A stretch of DNA of 64,000 bases from NCBI GenBank assembly GCA_030141605.1, contig JAQGDQ010000664.1, forward strand, positions 52,455 to 116,454, written 5' to 3'. Positions 36,187 to 47,500 of the stretch are shown here, in pieces. The DNA is from Tubiluchus corallicola (Eukaryota; Priapulida; Priapulimorpha; Priapulimorphida; Tubiluchidae). The position numbers and the translations under genes were made by a program. The notes beneath the pieces were generated by a model. That model was not told where the DNA came from, ran no database searches, and was given only the letters and a program-made list of their open reading frames with translations. The first letter of the stretch is position 1, and each line of letters opens with the position of its first letter.

Positions 36187-39100
36187 ATGAATTGCAATAT
36201 TTGTGGAGCGGAATTTCTGGAAGCTGTGCGATTAGCCCGTCATGTTCAAGAACATCGTGCAAAACCACACCAGTGTCAAGAATGTAAGCGAATGTTTCAA
36301 CGAGAATCGCATCTTCAGTCTCATATTCGGCACAAACATGGCGGCAAAGTCAACAAATGCCCAGAATGTGATCACAGAGAAGACAGTGTTTTATTATTAC
36401 GTAACCACATGGTTCACGAACACGGCATTGAAAGTATGCGGCGATTTCACTGGTGTTTTTGCTGCAACTTGTTTTTTGACGAACTGTCTTTGTGGATTGC
36501 GCACAACAATGATGTTCACGATGGTAAAGATCCAAGACACAGCAAACGTAAGCGTAAGAAAGCAGCCCTCGGCGAGGCAGCGAAATCCGATCATTCCTTT
36601 ATCGACAATGAAAAACCTTCGGCAAAATTATCAACTTTAACCCAGTCAGCCAGTGATCAAATTCAGGCCACTACAATTTGTCACTGTGTGGCTGAAAAAT
36701 GCAACTTTGTTTTTGCTGGAAAAAGTAGTTTGCTAGAACATGTTATTTGCTATCATGGCATCAGCAGTTTACAGACTGGTGAAATCTGTCGTGTTTGTGG
36801 ACAGCATGTAAAGGATGACTCTTCTTTGCCTGCTCACTTGACAAAGTTCCATGAAGCTCCTTATACTTGTTTAGTTGAAGATTGTACAAAGTCCTTTGAT
36901 AATTACGTCGACCTGAGCGAACATCAGAAAGTACAGCACCTTTGTATTTGTGGTATTTGTGGCTGGCAGCTTCGCTCGTTGCTTGGTTACAGAAATCATA
37001 TGGAAACACACTGCACTGGTTGGGGGACGCAGTGGCGTTGCTTTGTAGGAAATTGTGATAGCACATTTAAGAGTAAGACAAAACTGATTTATCATATAGT
37101 ACACCAACACTGTAAAACGCTGATTTCAGATGCGGAACTTGACAAAAGATCTATGAATACCGTGAACTACTTGTTCAATGGCGAAGCTGAGTCAACTTCG
37201 AAAGCAAATAGCAAAGTCGCAAGTACTGCCGAAGTTTCAGATGACATAAAAACGAAACATGTGGCAGACTGTATTTCTAGAGTCATTGCTGATAAAGATA
37301 TCTGTGATAGTCAACCTGTTAAAGGTAATGGTAGTGTAGAACCTTCATTGTCAATGAATGAAACTGTTTCATTAAACAATGTCAATGATTTGGCACATAC
37401 AGTAGAAGTAAGCAAATCACATACTTGGTATAAGTGTTGCACTTGTAGTAAAGCTCGTGTCAGAGTGCTGGCCAGAAATCCCGATCGTATGGCCCGCCAT
37501 ATAAGAACGCATGTCATGGAGCATTATAAAATAGTCAAAGGAATGCCTGTGCTCGGGACTAAAAGTAAATCTAAAAAACTTGCTTCTGCTATAACAGCAT
37601 CAAAAGGTGACTTGGTGAAAAAGGAGGCTCCATCCGAAAATAATACTGATGAAACACACGGCTATCGTGAACAAGCATGTGATGAGAATACAAAGCCAAC
37701 GACTGAGAGAAATACAGCTGCTGCAGTTGCATGTGATCAAAAGTTAACAACTGTAGCTGACAAAAATACAGCAGTAGTAGATGAACAAGAAAATCCAGCG
37801 TTTGTTGATGAAGTTATGAATGTGACTGCTGTGACTGGTACTGCAGGAAGTGACAAAGGAACACCAGACAATGGCAGTAAGGAGACAGCTGCACTGGCTG
37901 CTAGAGATGAAACGCAGGTGCCTCAACCAGTTGCCAGTTTAGAAACCGGGAACAGTTTACCTGCTAGTAAAGAAATCGACATCATCCCGAATGTGGTAAA
38001 TATTTTGAATTGTTTTTGCCATACTTACCAGCTAATGGAAAAGCTATACCAGATGAAGAGCTAATGCAGGCTTTTTATACTAGAAGCACTAAGCAGGTAG
38101 CTTGTACAATAATATAATGTCAAATTTAATTCTTAGTGATAAGCATCGTGATAATTAACAAAAAGAATCCCAGATTTAAAACAAAAGACAGAGATGTTTC
38201 AATTCTATGTATCCTGAAATGGCACAAGTTTAGCATGTGCATTGCAAGCATTTATAAAGTTAAGCAAGCATAAAATTTGCTTTTTCGATAATATTATGTT
38301 GATCGAATATCTTTTATTTTTTTGTAGAAAAAATATAACAGGTGGTGCAGAAAAAGCACGCCGGCATTTTGTTTGTACGATATTATAAGAAAATAATTGA
38401 ATCACTTGAGAATTACCATACTGATGTTACATATACTTAGCTGTAAACACTGAAAATTTTAGGTTACTTCTAAGGTTACAGAAGTTTTAAATGAGCTAAA
38501 AGATTAAAAAAATTATGCTGGAAAAATTTTTTAAGTCCCAGTTATTAAACTGTACAGCAAGTGCTCTGTGTGTCCACCATTTTCCAGCACTCAATTGTTT
38601 TTGGCCCTTAGTTATTTTGCATTAAATTGCTTTGTGCACATTGCCCACAACAGACGTGATGGGCATATGATGATGATGATGATGATGATGATGCCGATGA
38701 TGGTGATGATGATGCACATTGCGGTCATTGTATTATTTTTCGCTTAAGAGAATTCCAGATATCCTAGTGCTGAGGATTATGTCTTATTTTTTATTAATAA
38801 CAAGTCTTTATCCTGTAAGTCAATGTAGCTGTTTTTAGGTGATGATCAGCTAATATCGTTCCAGCGTTAAATTTTTAACATGCGTAAGGTTCCTGCCCAT
38901 AACTTTAAATCTGCTAAAGCTATAAACTTGTACACTATAAACTATAAGCTCACACAAAAGCTAATGTACTGTGATTTGTGAATTTTTCGGTTTTGTAGGA
39001 TGATTGCGTAGATATTATTGTACTCTAAACTTTGGTGCATTTTTTGTGCGCCACCCGATATTTACTCATCGATAATCTGCTGGTACCTAAATTTTAAGAC

Positions 39101-42100
39101 TAATTTAAGAATTATTGCTATTACTATTTTGTTTTTAATTTTGATAGTCCACAACATTCAACATTTCCCCTCTTTGACACATGTTACACAGTATACAGCA
39201 TATAGGTTAATGGGTGATTAAATTTTGCAGTAACGTCATATGCGATTTTTAAGCTGTGTGGTAGGCTCTAAATTTTAGTTACACACATGTTTGTATGGCA
39301 ACGATTCGATTTGAAGAAATATGTAAAGATCAGATGTTTTCTTGATGTTTTTTTTGGTAAATTTGTTGTTAAATACCGTATATACTCGCATATAAGCCTA
39401 CATCGCATAAAAGCCGACCCCCTAAAACTGCTTTAAAATGGCCAGTTTTTGCAAAAACCCGCATATAAGCCGACCATCAACTTGTCTAATTTTACAACAT
39501 ACCCAATCAACAAAATTGATCCCTTTTTGTCACATTTTGTTACGTTTTCTTTTTTCTCCAGGCATGGTGTATTGCACAAATAATTTTACAACTAAAATTA
39601 TCAAAATTCAGCACACTTTTAAATTTTGTGGCCGCGTGCTCACGTTTGCCTCATTGGTTTGCTGTTCCTCTATAAGCCACGTGACCCTCGTCTCCCCACG
39701 CGCTGCCTACCAATTGGCTGATGACGTCGGCTTGGTTACGGCTCGCAACTGGTGACACACAGTGGTGTATTGCTAAATAAAAAGTAGGTGGACGGCTAGT
39801 CTCAGGACTTACCATTTTACATTCACAAATTTGAAAGAAATTGACATTATTTAAAACCGTTTTTTGAAAAAATGAAAACAAGTAGATTTAATATTAAACC
39901 CGTATACATTTTTAATATTTTTTATCTAATGAATACAAAAAGCAGACATTTATTGAAATGTGAATTTTTTCTAAAAAAAAAAGTGGGTGGACGGCGATCC
40001 CCCTCCAATACACCACTGGTGACACACAACCAAATAAAGAGTCAGATAGCGATGAAAATTTTTGTTTCATGCACATATAAGCCGACCCCCTGATTTCAGT
40101 ATTGTATTTTATAGTTCTAAATTCGGCTTATATGCGAGTATATACGGTAAATATATGGTAAGAATTTAAGTGCTCAGTATTTGCTTGAATGACTCATAAT
40201 TAGTGTTCAGTGATAAATGTTAATTAGAAATTTGATGCATTCAACAAAAGCCTTCATCATGTTTTTTGTATTAACAGGAGTAGTTGATGATGATTGATAA
40301 TGATCAGTAATAATGCCAAAGTACAGTTTTTCAAAAGCCATTTTTTGTTTTTGCAGCAGAGGTCTGTGGAGCCAAGTGTGACATCCAACTCGAAAAACCA
40401 TGTTGTGGAGTCTCTTGAAGGTTCCATTGCTTTGACGTGTGTGACATCATCTGTGATTACTACAGAGTCTGTAACTGTTGCTTCATCACAGCCATTGCCT
40501 ATAGCATCAGCACGAAAAATGAACACTCGCGCTTCGGGACCTGCAGAAGATCTGCCTCTCTGTATAAGCTCGTCTCGGAGACCAAGATCGTCGCCCTCTG
40601 AGAAGATGCCATCGAAAAAGAAATTTTCAGCATCAAAGGTTGTCGATGCAACTGAAAACGAAAAAGAACCAGCTGAGATAATTCCAACAGAAAAAGCAGA
40701 CGTCTCGTCAGATAGTGGTTCATCGTCTTCATTACATAAGGCTAAATCAAAGAATGTGGCACGAATTCATTCACCTCGACGTTTGAAAAGGAAATTTAGC
40801 CCTAGAAAAAGTAGTTCCAGTGATGAAGCAGTACTTGATTTGAATGTGGAAGGTTTTCGCCTCGCAAAGGTGAAAAAACCTGCTCGTCAGCTTCATTTCG
40901 ACTCGGCTCCGGCAGATACAGACTCTGGATTGAATCTGAGTGAACCTGTTAACAAGAAGCCTCTGCAATCTAGGAAATTGGAAGGGAGTTTAGATAGTGA
41001 AGGAAACGACCCCGTTGTTGCAGCTTTGCTGAACGAAATCATAGACAATGTTGTGCAGCGTAGTCAAGTGTGGTTCGGACAAAGCAACACACATCCCGAC
41101 GTAGGTTATCATTATCCCGAGGACACCGTGAACACCTCTTGGGACTTGACTGACACTACTGAAATATCATTGGAGAACATTGACTTTTCTAGTGTGTTAG
41201 ATGATAGTTTAATCGAATCTGTTAGTGGTTTAATGGCGGATGCTCAAGCAAGACAGGCAGCAGCTGCTATGTGTAGTTTAGCCATGCAACCACCACTTCA
41301 CAATCTTACTACCTCACCTGCTAGACAATCTGTACTTCGAGCATCACCCATGCGCCAGAATTCTCAAACGGACGGTAATAGTAGTTTAGATGTTGGTAAC
41401 ATGATGGACATACCTGAGTTGAACGATATTATTGATTCTCCTGAAATCAGCGCCATGCTGAATAGTCCAGAAATAGAAAGCTTATTAAAAAATCTGCCAG
41501 GTGTTGATAGTAGTTTAAGCGATCTAGAGTCGTCGCCAGTTAAAGCTGGTCCAGCGCATCAGCAGCAACTGAATACTTTCTCTGCTGGTGCTAGAATGGG
41601 TCGACCTATTTACCATCACGTGCCGCGCGCACCTCTAGTGACAATTCCTGCTTGGAAGCGGCCCTCCATACGCGAACGTCCTTGGAAATATGTTAGACTG
41701 CCGCCCATTGAAAAGCCTCGATTACGAGAGCACAGGAAGCCTCGCAAATTCTGGGAAAGTGATGTGGACGAACGAGATTTGCTGTTTAAACAGAGAAAGC
41801 AAAAGGTGGAGAAAGACGGCATTGCTGTTAAACGCAAACGTGCTTCAAAAAGCTCAGATAATGTAGAATCTCCTTTACAAAGTCCCAAAGAACGTGCCGA
41901 GAAGCGAGTAGAAAGTCCAAAGGAAAGCATGGAGAAAGTAGAAGAATTGCAAATTGCCAGTGAAGTGGTTCACGCCAGTGAAGATGTTGTTGTCGATGCT
42001 GATTCAGTCGGTTCAGAATCCATTTTGAATGAGATTGACGAGTCGCTTGAAACTGACTTGAAAAAAATTGATGAAAGCATTGAAGAAGCAGATGCAGATT

Positions 42101-43830
42101 TCATGCAACCTCCCAGCAAAAAGAAACGAAAATACAGAACTAAAAAAATTCGAATGATGGAAATGATGGCAGATGAATCAGCTAGTGACATTCAAGATAT
42201 TGCAGACGAACCAAAAAAGATCCATAGGAAGAAAATACGTGAACTGCAGTCGTTCACCATGCCAGATATCCCAAGCCATGAAGTTGACCACAGTTATACA
42301 ACCCCTGCAGGACCGTTGTTGGCCTACATGAGCACTCCTCAGATGCGAGAACATGACTATGCCCAAGAGTTGGTTTGTGATAAAACCCCAGACGTGTATT
42401 CGATTTCCTACTATGTACCACGGTCTTGCGCCCGTTGCCGTCAGGTTGGATATCAGCGTCGTGGTTATTATCCACAGCCAGAGATAACTCACAAAAGAGT
42501 ACCAAGACCAGAGGCTGAGCGCAAAATAGTTGGCGGCAAAACTATAAACGAACAATCAATATCGAGAGTAAGACTTCGTGCAAAGCTTCGGCGCTTGGAA
42601 CGACTAGCTAAAAAGAAGGAAAAAGAAGAGTTGAAGAAGAAGCAGAAAGCTATACGCGAAGAGAAGAGGAAGCTGCGAGAGCTGAAACGCCAGAAAAGGG
42701 AAGCAATTTTGACTAGGCGACGCAAGATGTACTCGTGCAACCGCTGTCACGAAAAGTTTCCTGCTTTGCAGCAGCTGCTCAATCATATCTGTAAAGAGGA
42801 GGAGCTGCAAGAGACCAAACCAAAGGTAATCACCTACACTTGCAAGCACTGCGGTGAAAAGTTCAACAAATATTCGCTGCATCGAGAACACAAAAAGACG
42901 CACGCGAAGGAGGAAGCTGAGCTGCAGAGACAAAGGGAAGAGGAAGAGCGAAGAATTGCAGAGGAAGAAGTTGATGACGTAGCCGAGGAAAAGGACGATG
43001 ACTGGGTACCAGAGATAGATACCAAACGTTATCAGTGCAAAGTATGTACGGAGCGATTTGGTACAATGAAAGCACTTCGTAGACACCGGCTCAGCCATTT
43101 TGTTACTCGTCGCAGTCTTCGCAGCAAGAAGCCCGGGCAGAAATCTGGTACTTCGCAACCAGAAAGCAATGAGCACGTTAGGAGTATAGCTGAATCCTGT
43201 CTAAGTTACATCGTAAAAACTGTATGCAATCGGGAAAAGTATCGTCGATACAGTGAAAAAATGAAACTTCGCAAAGAATTAGAGAAAAAACTAACGGCAA
43301 GTTTGAAACTTCCCTCGAAAAATCACAAGAAAACTCCTGGGAAAGGTACGACACGGCCTGGAATGGTATCTGTCAAGTCCAAAACTTCCAAGCGGAAGTT
43401 ACGTTTGCAGCCGGAAAGAGCAAAGGCTGACCGTACCTGTCATGCTTGCGAGTTGATCTTCAACAGCGTGTTAAAACTACATGGTCACAAGCTCAATGAC
43501 CATAAGACATACATTGACGTCCCGGTCGGAGTGCAGTGTATGGTATGCAGTCGACAGTTCGACAGCGCAGAAGATATTGACTTTCACATTAACTTGCACC
43601 GTGGCAGGTACAAACGAGAAATGAGATTGACAACAGTGGAAGCGCCTAAGCTCGTTACTTGCTATGAACCACCCGCTCATGAAATGGAGGCAACGTGTCA
43701 ATGGATGGTTGTAAATAACACATTAGTGAAAGTTCCAACGGCGGTTGCCGTTTCTGCCGGCGCTAAAATTGTATGCAGTTATGAGGCAGCAGCACCTGCT
43801 AAATTAAACACAAAGGGTAAAAAACCTTAA
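36187..43830 (+). CDS. Large C2H2 zinc-finger protein
   Basis: Two coding exons, 36177-37995 (start codon taken at 36187) and 40357-43830, join in phase 0 (GTG|GTAAAT to TTGCAG|CAG) and give about 1,760 residues. The N-terminal cluster has eight or nine C2H2-type units within residues 3-445, starting with CNICGAEF and HQCQECKRMF. Some are atypical: CGICGWQ has a long linker, and KCCTCSKARVRV has extra loop residues. A Thr/Ala-rich and then Ser/acidic disordered region follows. About residue 1340-1390 comes a very basic helix of Arg/Lys/Glu repeats (RLERLAKKKEKEELKKKQK). Five further C2H2 fingers lie near residues 1394, 1429, 1493, 1628 and 1661. It is probably a nuclear DNA- or chromatin-binding regulator. 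I do not recognise a specific orthologue. The end of exon 1 and the start codon are uncertain (see findings). Confidence 0.85.
37995..38096 (+). CDS. Coding-like segment at the end of zinc-finger exon 1 in another frame
   Basis: In the frame shifted by one base from the main reading frame, this stretch reads FELFLPYLPANGKAIP then DEELMQAFYTRSTKQ and ends at AAGCAG|GTAGCT, phase 0, which fits the exon at 40357. The main frame instead stops at TAA 38062-38064. A pyrimidine-rich acceptor (TTGCCATACTTACCAG) at 38030 could also start a 66-bp alternative exon at 38031. A frameshift, an alternative exon or chance are all possible. Confidence 0.35.
38662..38715. repeat. (ATG)n microsatellite
   Basis: A run of GAT/ATG triplets with a GCC interruption, in the intron of the zinc-finger gene. 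Confidence 0.95.
39374..40149. mobile_element. MITE with ACCGTATATACTCGCATA ends, carrying a nested element
   Basis: The left end TACCGTATATACTCGCATAT and the right end ATATGCGAGTATATACGGTA are near-perfect inverted repeats. Sub-terminal AAAAGCCGACCCCC and ATAAGCCGACCCCC also recur. The host element is about 515 bp if the 267-bp nested insertion (with its duplication) at 39760-40026 is removed. It lies in the intron of the zinc-finger gene. Confidence 0.88.
39760..40018. mobile_element. Nested hAT-type MITE with exact 8-bp duplication
   Basis: The ends CAGTGGTGTATTG and ...CAATACACCACTG are perfect 13-bp inverted repeats. The flanks GTGACACA (39752-39759) and GTGACACA (40019-40026) are an exact target duplication. 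Sub-terminal AAGTAGGTGGACGGC and AAGTGGGTGGACGGC are direct repeats. The insertion is inside the MITE at 39374-40149, so it is younger. Confidence 0.93.
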
Positions 43831-44486
43831 ACAGTAATGATGGATTTCGTTTTGCGATTTCCTATAGTCCATTTGAATGGTTTTTCAGCCAGGTTGGCTT
43901 ATAGCTTAAACATGAATTTTATTGTAATCTAATTTTTGTTGGTAAACTAGCCAAGTGTATGGGGTGTTGTCATAGTTTCATCTTAAGCTGTTGAATGAAA
44001 GAAATTTGTGCCGATGTTTGCTAATTTATAATATTGATATTATTTTTATCGTATCACTATCATGATTTTTCACCGTGTAATTATAAGTTTGACCACTTGA
44101 CGTCTAGACTCATAGGTTTGAAACTTGGGCTTTATGTAGAGTGTGTTAAATACTTTCACTGTTATTGTATTTTTCCACTTTCCTTTACAAACTAGATGTT
44201 ATTTCCGATTGTGTAGAAATTGCAGGCAGAGTGTAAATTATGTAAAGAATGCACCATAGAGTGTAAAAATGCTTGCTTATGTGTGGTCATTTCATAGCCA
44301 GTTGTTAACATTGTTGACATTATAAATGTAGAAAAGTGTACATAAAAATGATTAAGCTTTTTATTGTTGCAAGAATTGTATGTATGAATGGAAATTTTGC
44401 TGGCTGCACGCCACCTCGTTCTATGAATTACGTTTGGCTTTTTGTGTGGTTAGGATGACTAAATAATGCTAATGAAATGCGCTGTA

Positions 44487-44492
44487 AATAAA
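44487..44492 (+). terminator. Candidate poly(A) signal of the zinc-finger gene
   Basis: AATAAA about 660 bp after the TAA at 43828-43830, followed by an A-run and then T/GT-rich sequence. Confidence 0.55.
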
Positions 44493-44499
44493 AAAATTA

Positions 44500-45150
44500 C
44501 GTTTACTATATCTCTGTCCAAGAGTTCTGCAGTATCATATACTTTACAAATACGTTTTCAGGAAAACTTTAGCAATTTTGTCATGTTTCTCAGGTGTTGT
44601 TGAGTCACAGTGCAATTTTATACAAGGCAAGTTCGACACACTATAAGGAAAAATCCAACAGTCATTGGTGGGCCACCAGTATTGATATTTGTGGCAAAAC
44701 GGGAATCTAGCTCGTCAAGTGTTACCATCTTATATGAGCCACTGAACCACTAGAGTTGTCTTAATTCCATTCAGATGTAACGGGTGTGTTAGAAGTCACT
44801 ATACACTTTACATTTTCTATATTTTTAAACAAACAAAGCAAAATGTTTGTAATTTGGGTCGGATGAAGTAAAATATTGGACAATTCTTTCAGTCAAATTA
44901 GGTGAAAATCTGAAAAGAATTACAGGCTATTTTTGTTCCCTTCATGGGCCTCGAGCATTTCAGAAACCAATCCAATGGCAAGTCGGTCAAATGCTGTTTT
45001 TGATTCGTGTGAGAGCTAGCTGAGATTGGAGAAAAATTTAAGACGAAGATTTGAAATCAAAGTGTATAGTGACTTTTGAGCCACCCTTGGCAAATGAAGC
45101 AGCTTGGAGCAAGTATTGAACCCAAGTAGTCACAAACTGTTTACTGCATG
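44500..45150. other. Intergenic sequence
   Basis: Nothing convincing is visible here between the zinc-finger gene and the minisatellite. Confidence 0.5.
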
Positions 45151-45151
45151 A

Positions 45152-46573
45152 CCATTTGGTTGTGGAGTTTGACTTCAGTTGTTGATGTGACTTTGGTTGT
45201 GGAGTAGAGTTTGACTTTGATTGTGGAATTTGAGTTTGGGTGTGGAGTTTTGTCTTCAGTTGTGGATTTGACTGGTTGTCGAGTTTGACTTTGGTAGTGG
45301 AGTATGACTTCGTTGTGGAGTTTGACTTTAGTTGTGTTGTTTGACTTTGTTTGTGGATTTGACTTTGGTTGTGGAGTTTAACGTTTGGTTGTAGAGTTTG
45401 ACTTTAGTTGTGGAGTTTGACTTTGGTTGTCGAGTTTGACATTGGTTGTGGAGTTTGACTTTAGTTGTAGATTTGACTTTGGTTGTGGAGTTTAAGTTTT
45501 GGTTGTAGATTTGACTTTGGTTGTGGAGTTTAACTTTTGGTTGTGGAGTTTGACTTTAGTTGTGGAGTTTGACTTTGGTTGTCGAGTTTGACATTGGTTG
45601 TGGAGTTTGACTTTAGTTGTAGATTTGACTTTGGTTGTGGAGTTTAACTTTTGGTTGTGGAGTTTGACTTTAGTTGTGGAGTTTGACTTTGGTTGTCGAG
45701 TTTGACATTGGTTGTGGAGTTTGACTTTAGTTGTAGATTTGACTTTGGTTGTGGAGTTTAACTTTTGGTTGTGGAGTTTGACTTTAGTTGTGGAGTTTAA
45801 CTTTTGGTTGTGGAGTTTGACTTTGGTTGTGGAGTTTAACTTTTGGTTGTGGAGTTTGACTTTAGTTGTGGAGTTTGACATTGGTTGTGGAGTTTGACAT
45901 TGGTTGTGGAGTTTGACTTTGGTTGTCGAGTTTGATTTTGGTTGTGGAACTTCACTTTGGTAGTGGAATTTGACTTTGGTTGTGGAGTTTGACATTGGTT
46001 GTGGAGTTTGACATTGGTTGTGGAGTTTGACTTTGGTTGTGGAGTTTGACTTTGGTTGTCGAGTTTGACTTTGGTTGTGGAACTTCACTTTGGTAATGGA
46101 ATTTGACTTTAGTTGTGGATTTGACTTTGGTTGTGGAGTTTGACTTCAGTTGTGGAACTTCACTTTGGTAGTGGAATTTGACTTCAGTTGTGGAACTTCA
46201 CTTTGGTAGTGGAATTTGACTTTAGTTGTGGATTTGACTTTGGTTGTGGAGTTTGACTTCAGTTGTGGATTTGACTTTGGTTGTGGAGTTTGACTTCAGT
46301 TGTGGAACTTCACTTTGGTAGTGGAGTTTGACTTCAGTTGTGGAACTTCACTTTGGTAGTGGAGTTTGAGTTTGGTTGTGGAACTTCACTTTGGTAGTGG
46401 AGTTTGACTTTGGTTGTGGAACTTCACTTTGGTAGTGGAATTTGACTTCAGTTGTGGAACTTCACTTTGGTAGTGGAATTTGACTTCAGTTGTGGAACTT
46501 CACTTTGGTAGTGGAATTTGACTTCAGTTGTGGAACTTCACTTTGGTAATGGAGTTTGACTTTGGTTGTGGAG
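45152..46573. repeat. 1.4-kb minisatellite, ~21-bp unit with higher-order structure
   Basis: More than 60 variants of a unit containing TTTGGTTGTGGAGTTTGAC. In the second half (about 46080-46570) two variants alternate: GGAACTTCACTTTGGTAGT and GGAATTTGACTTCAGTTGT. This gives a higher-order unit of about 39-42 bp. Because the unit is a multiple of three, the minus strand stays open for 198 codons as a KVKLHNQ repeat; this is most likely not a gene. Confidence 0.95.
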
Positions 46574-47229
46574 CACACTCCAATTGGTTATTCAGTTGTT
46601 GTATTATCCACTGGCAAAGTCTGATTGCATGGCAGATCAGGGACAAGAATTAGGGACGTTTCAATTATTTAGTGCATAAGGCTTTCTGTTCATGTCTTAC
46701 TTCATATTTTCTACAAATTTCACCGAAATTTTACATTTTTATAGATTTAAAATACAGATAATAACTGAAGAGTAGGATAAATGAATCATTGAATAGGCTA
46801 CATATATGAGCAGGCAACATTGTGCAAATGTGCCCTGCTATATTATTGAAAATTACGTTGATGCTGGCTTTAAAATGTTTCAGAAAACTTAATTATTCTT
46901 ATTTTAATAGAATTCTCGTTGTTAATATGAGAAACGCAAGCAAAATTCGCGTTATAAGTTATTCACAGTGTATACCGCAATGAGTAAAGCCACTAAACGA
47001 CAACCTATTACTGTATGAAGGTCTGCTGAAGCTCTTTGTACTAATTTTATTATTATTATTATTTTATTTTATTTTTTCCATATTATTATTATAATTTAAT
47101 TTTTCTCCTTCAATCTTGTAGCACTCTCACCCCAAAAATGTTGGAAACAACTTTAGTAACTCAAAGTGCTCTCATACGTAAAAATGTTTTATAATTCCCT
47201 TAAGATATCTACGCTTAAAAATATATACC

Positions 47230-47500
47230 AGGCGGTACAGTCTAGTTGTAACGCGTCCGCTTTCTGTTTGGGAGATCGTGTGTTCGATACTGCGGCCGGG
47301 TCACACCGAAGACTTTAAAAATGGTACCTGTTGTTGTCCTGCCTTGCGCATGTATTTAGGGTAAAAGCGGGGTAATAATAGTCTTTGTCATGTAGTTGCA
47401 GGTAACACAGTAGGTTTGTTATTTACAGTAGGCCAAAAGCTCTTTAAGCTTACATTCACTGTTTATCCAAAAGCCGACCTTAATATCCAATTACACGTCT
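47230..47500 (+). mobile_element. tRNA-derived SINE
   Basis: The head GGCGGTACAGTCTAGTTGTA ACGCGTCCGC carries an A-box and GATCGTGTGTTCGATACT a B-box, as in a tRNA. The body ACCGAAGACTTTAAAAATGG, GTATTTAGGGTAAAAGCGGG and GTAATAATAGTCTTTGTCAT matches the copy at 31271. Confidence 0.88.

Noticed and set aside
41616-43176. Long minus-strand open frames opposite the zinc-finger gene
   Set aside because: They are shadows of the strongly coding + strand.
45492-46088. 198-codon minus-strand KVKLHNQ repeat protein
   Set aside because: A 21-bp minisatellite keeps any frame without stops open; no signal for expression was seen.
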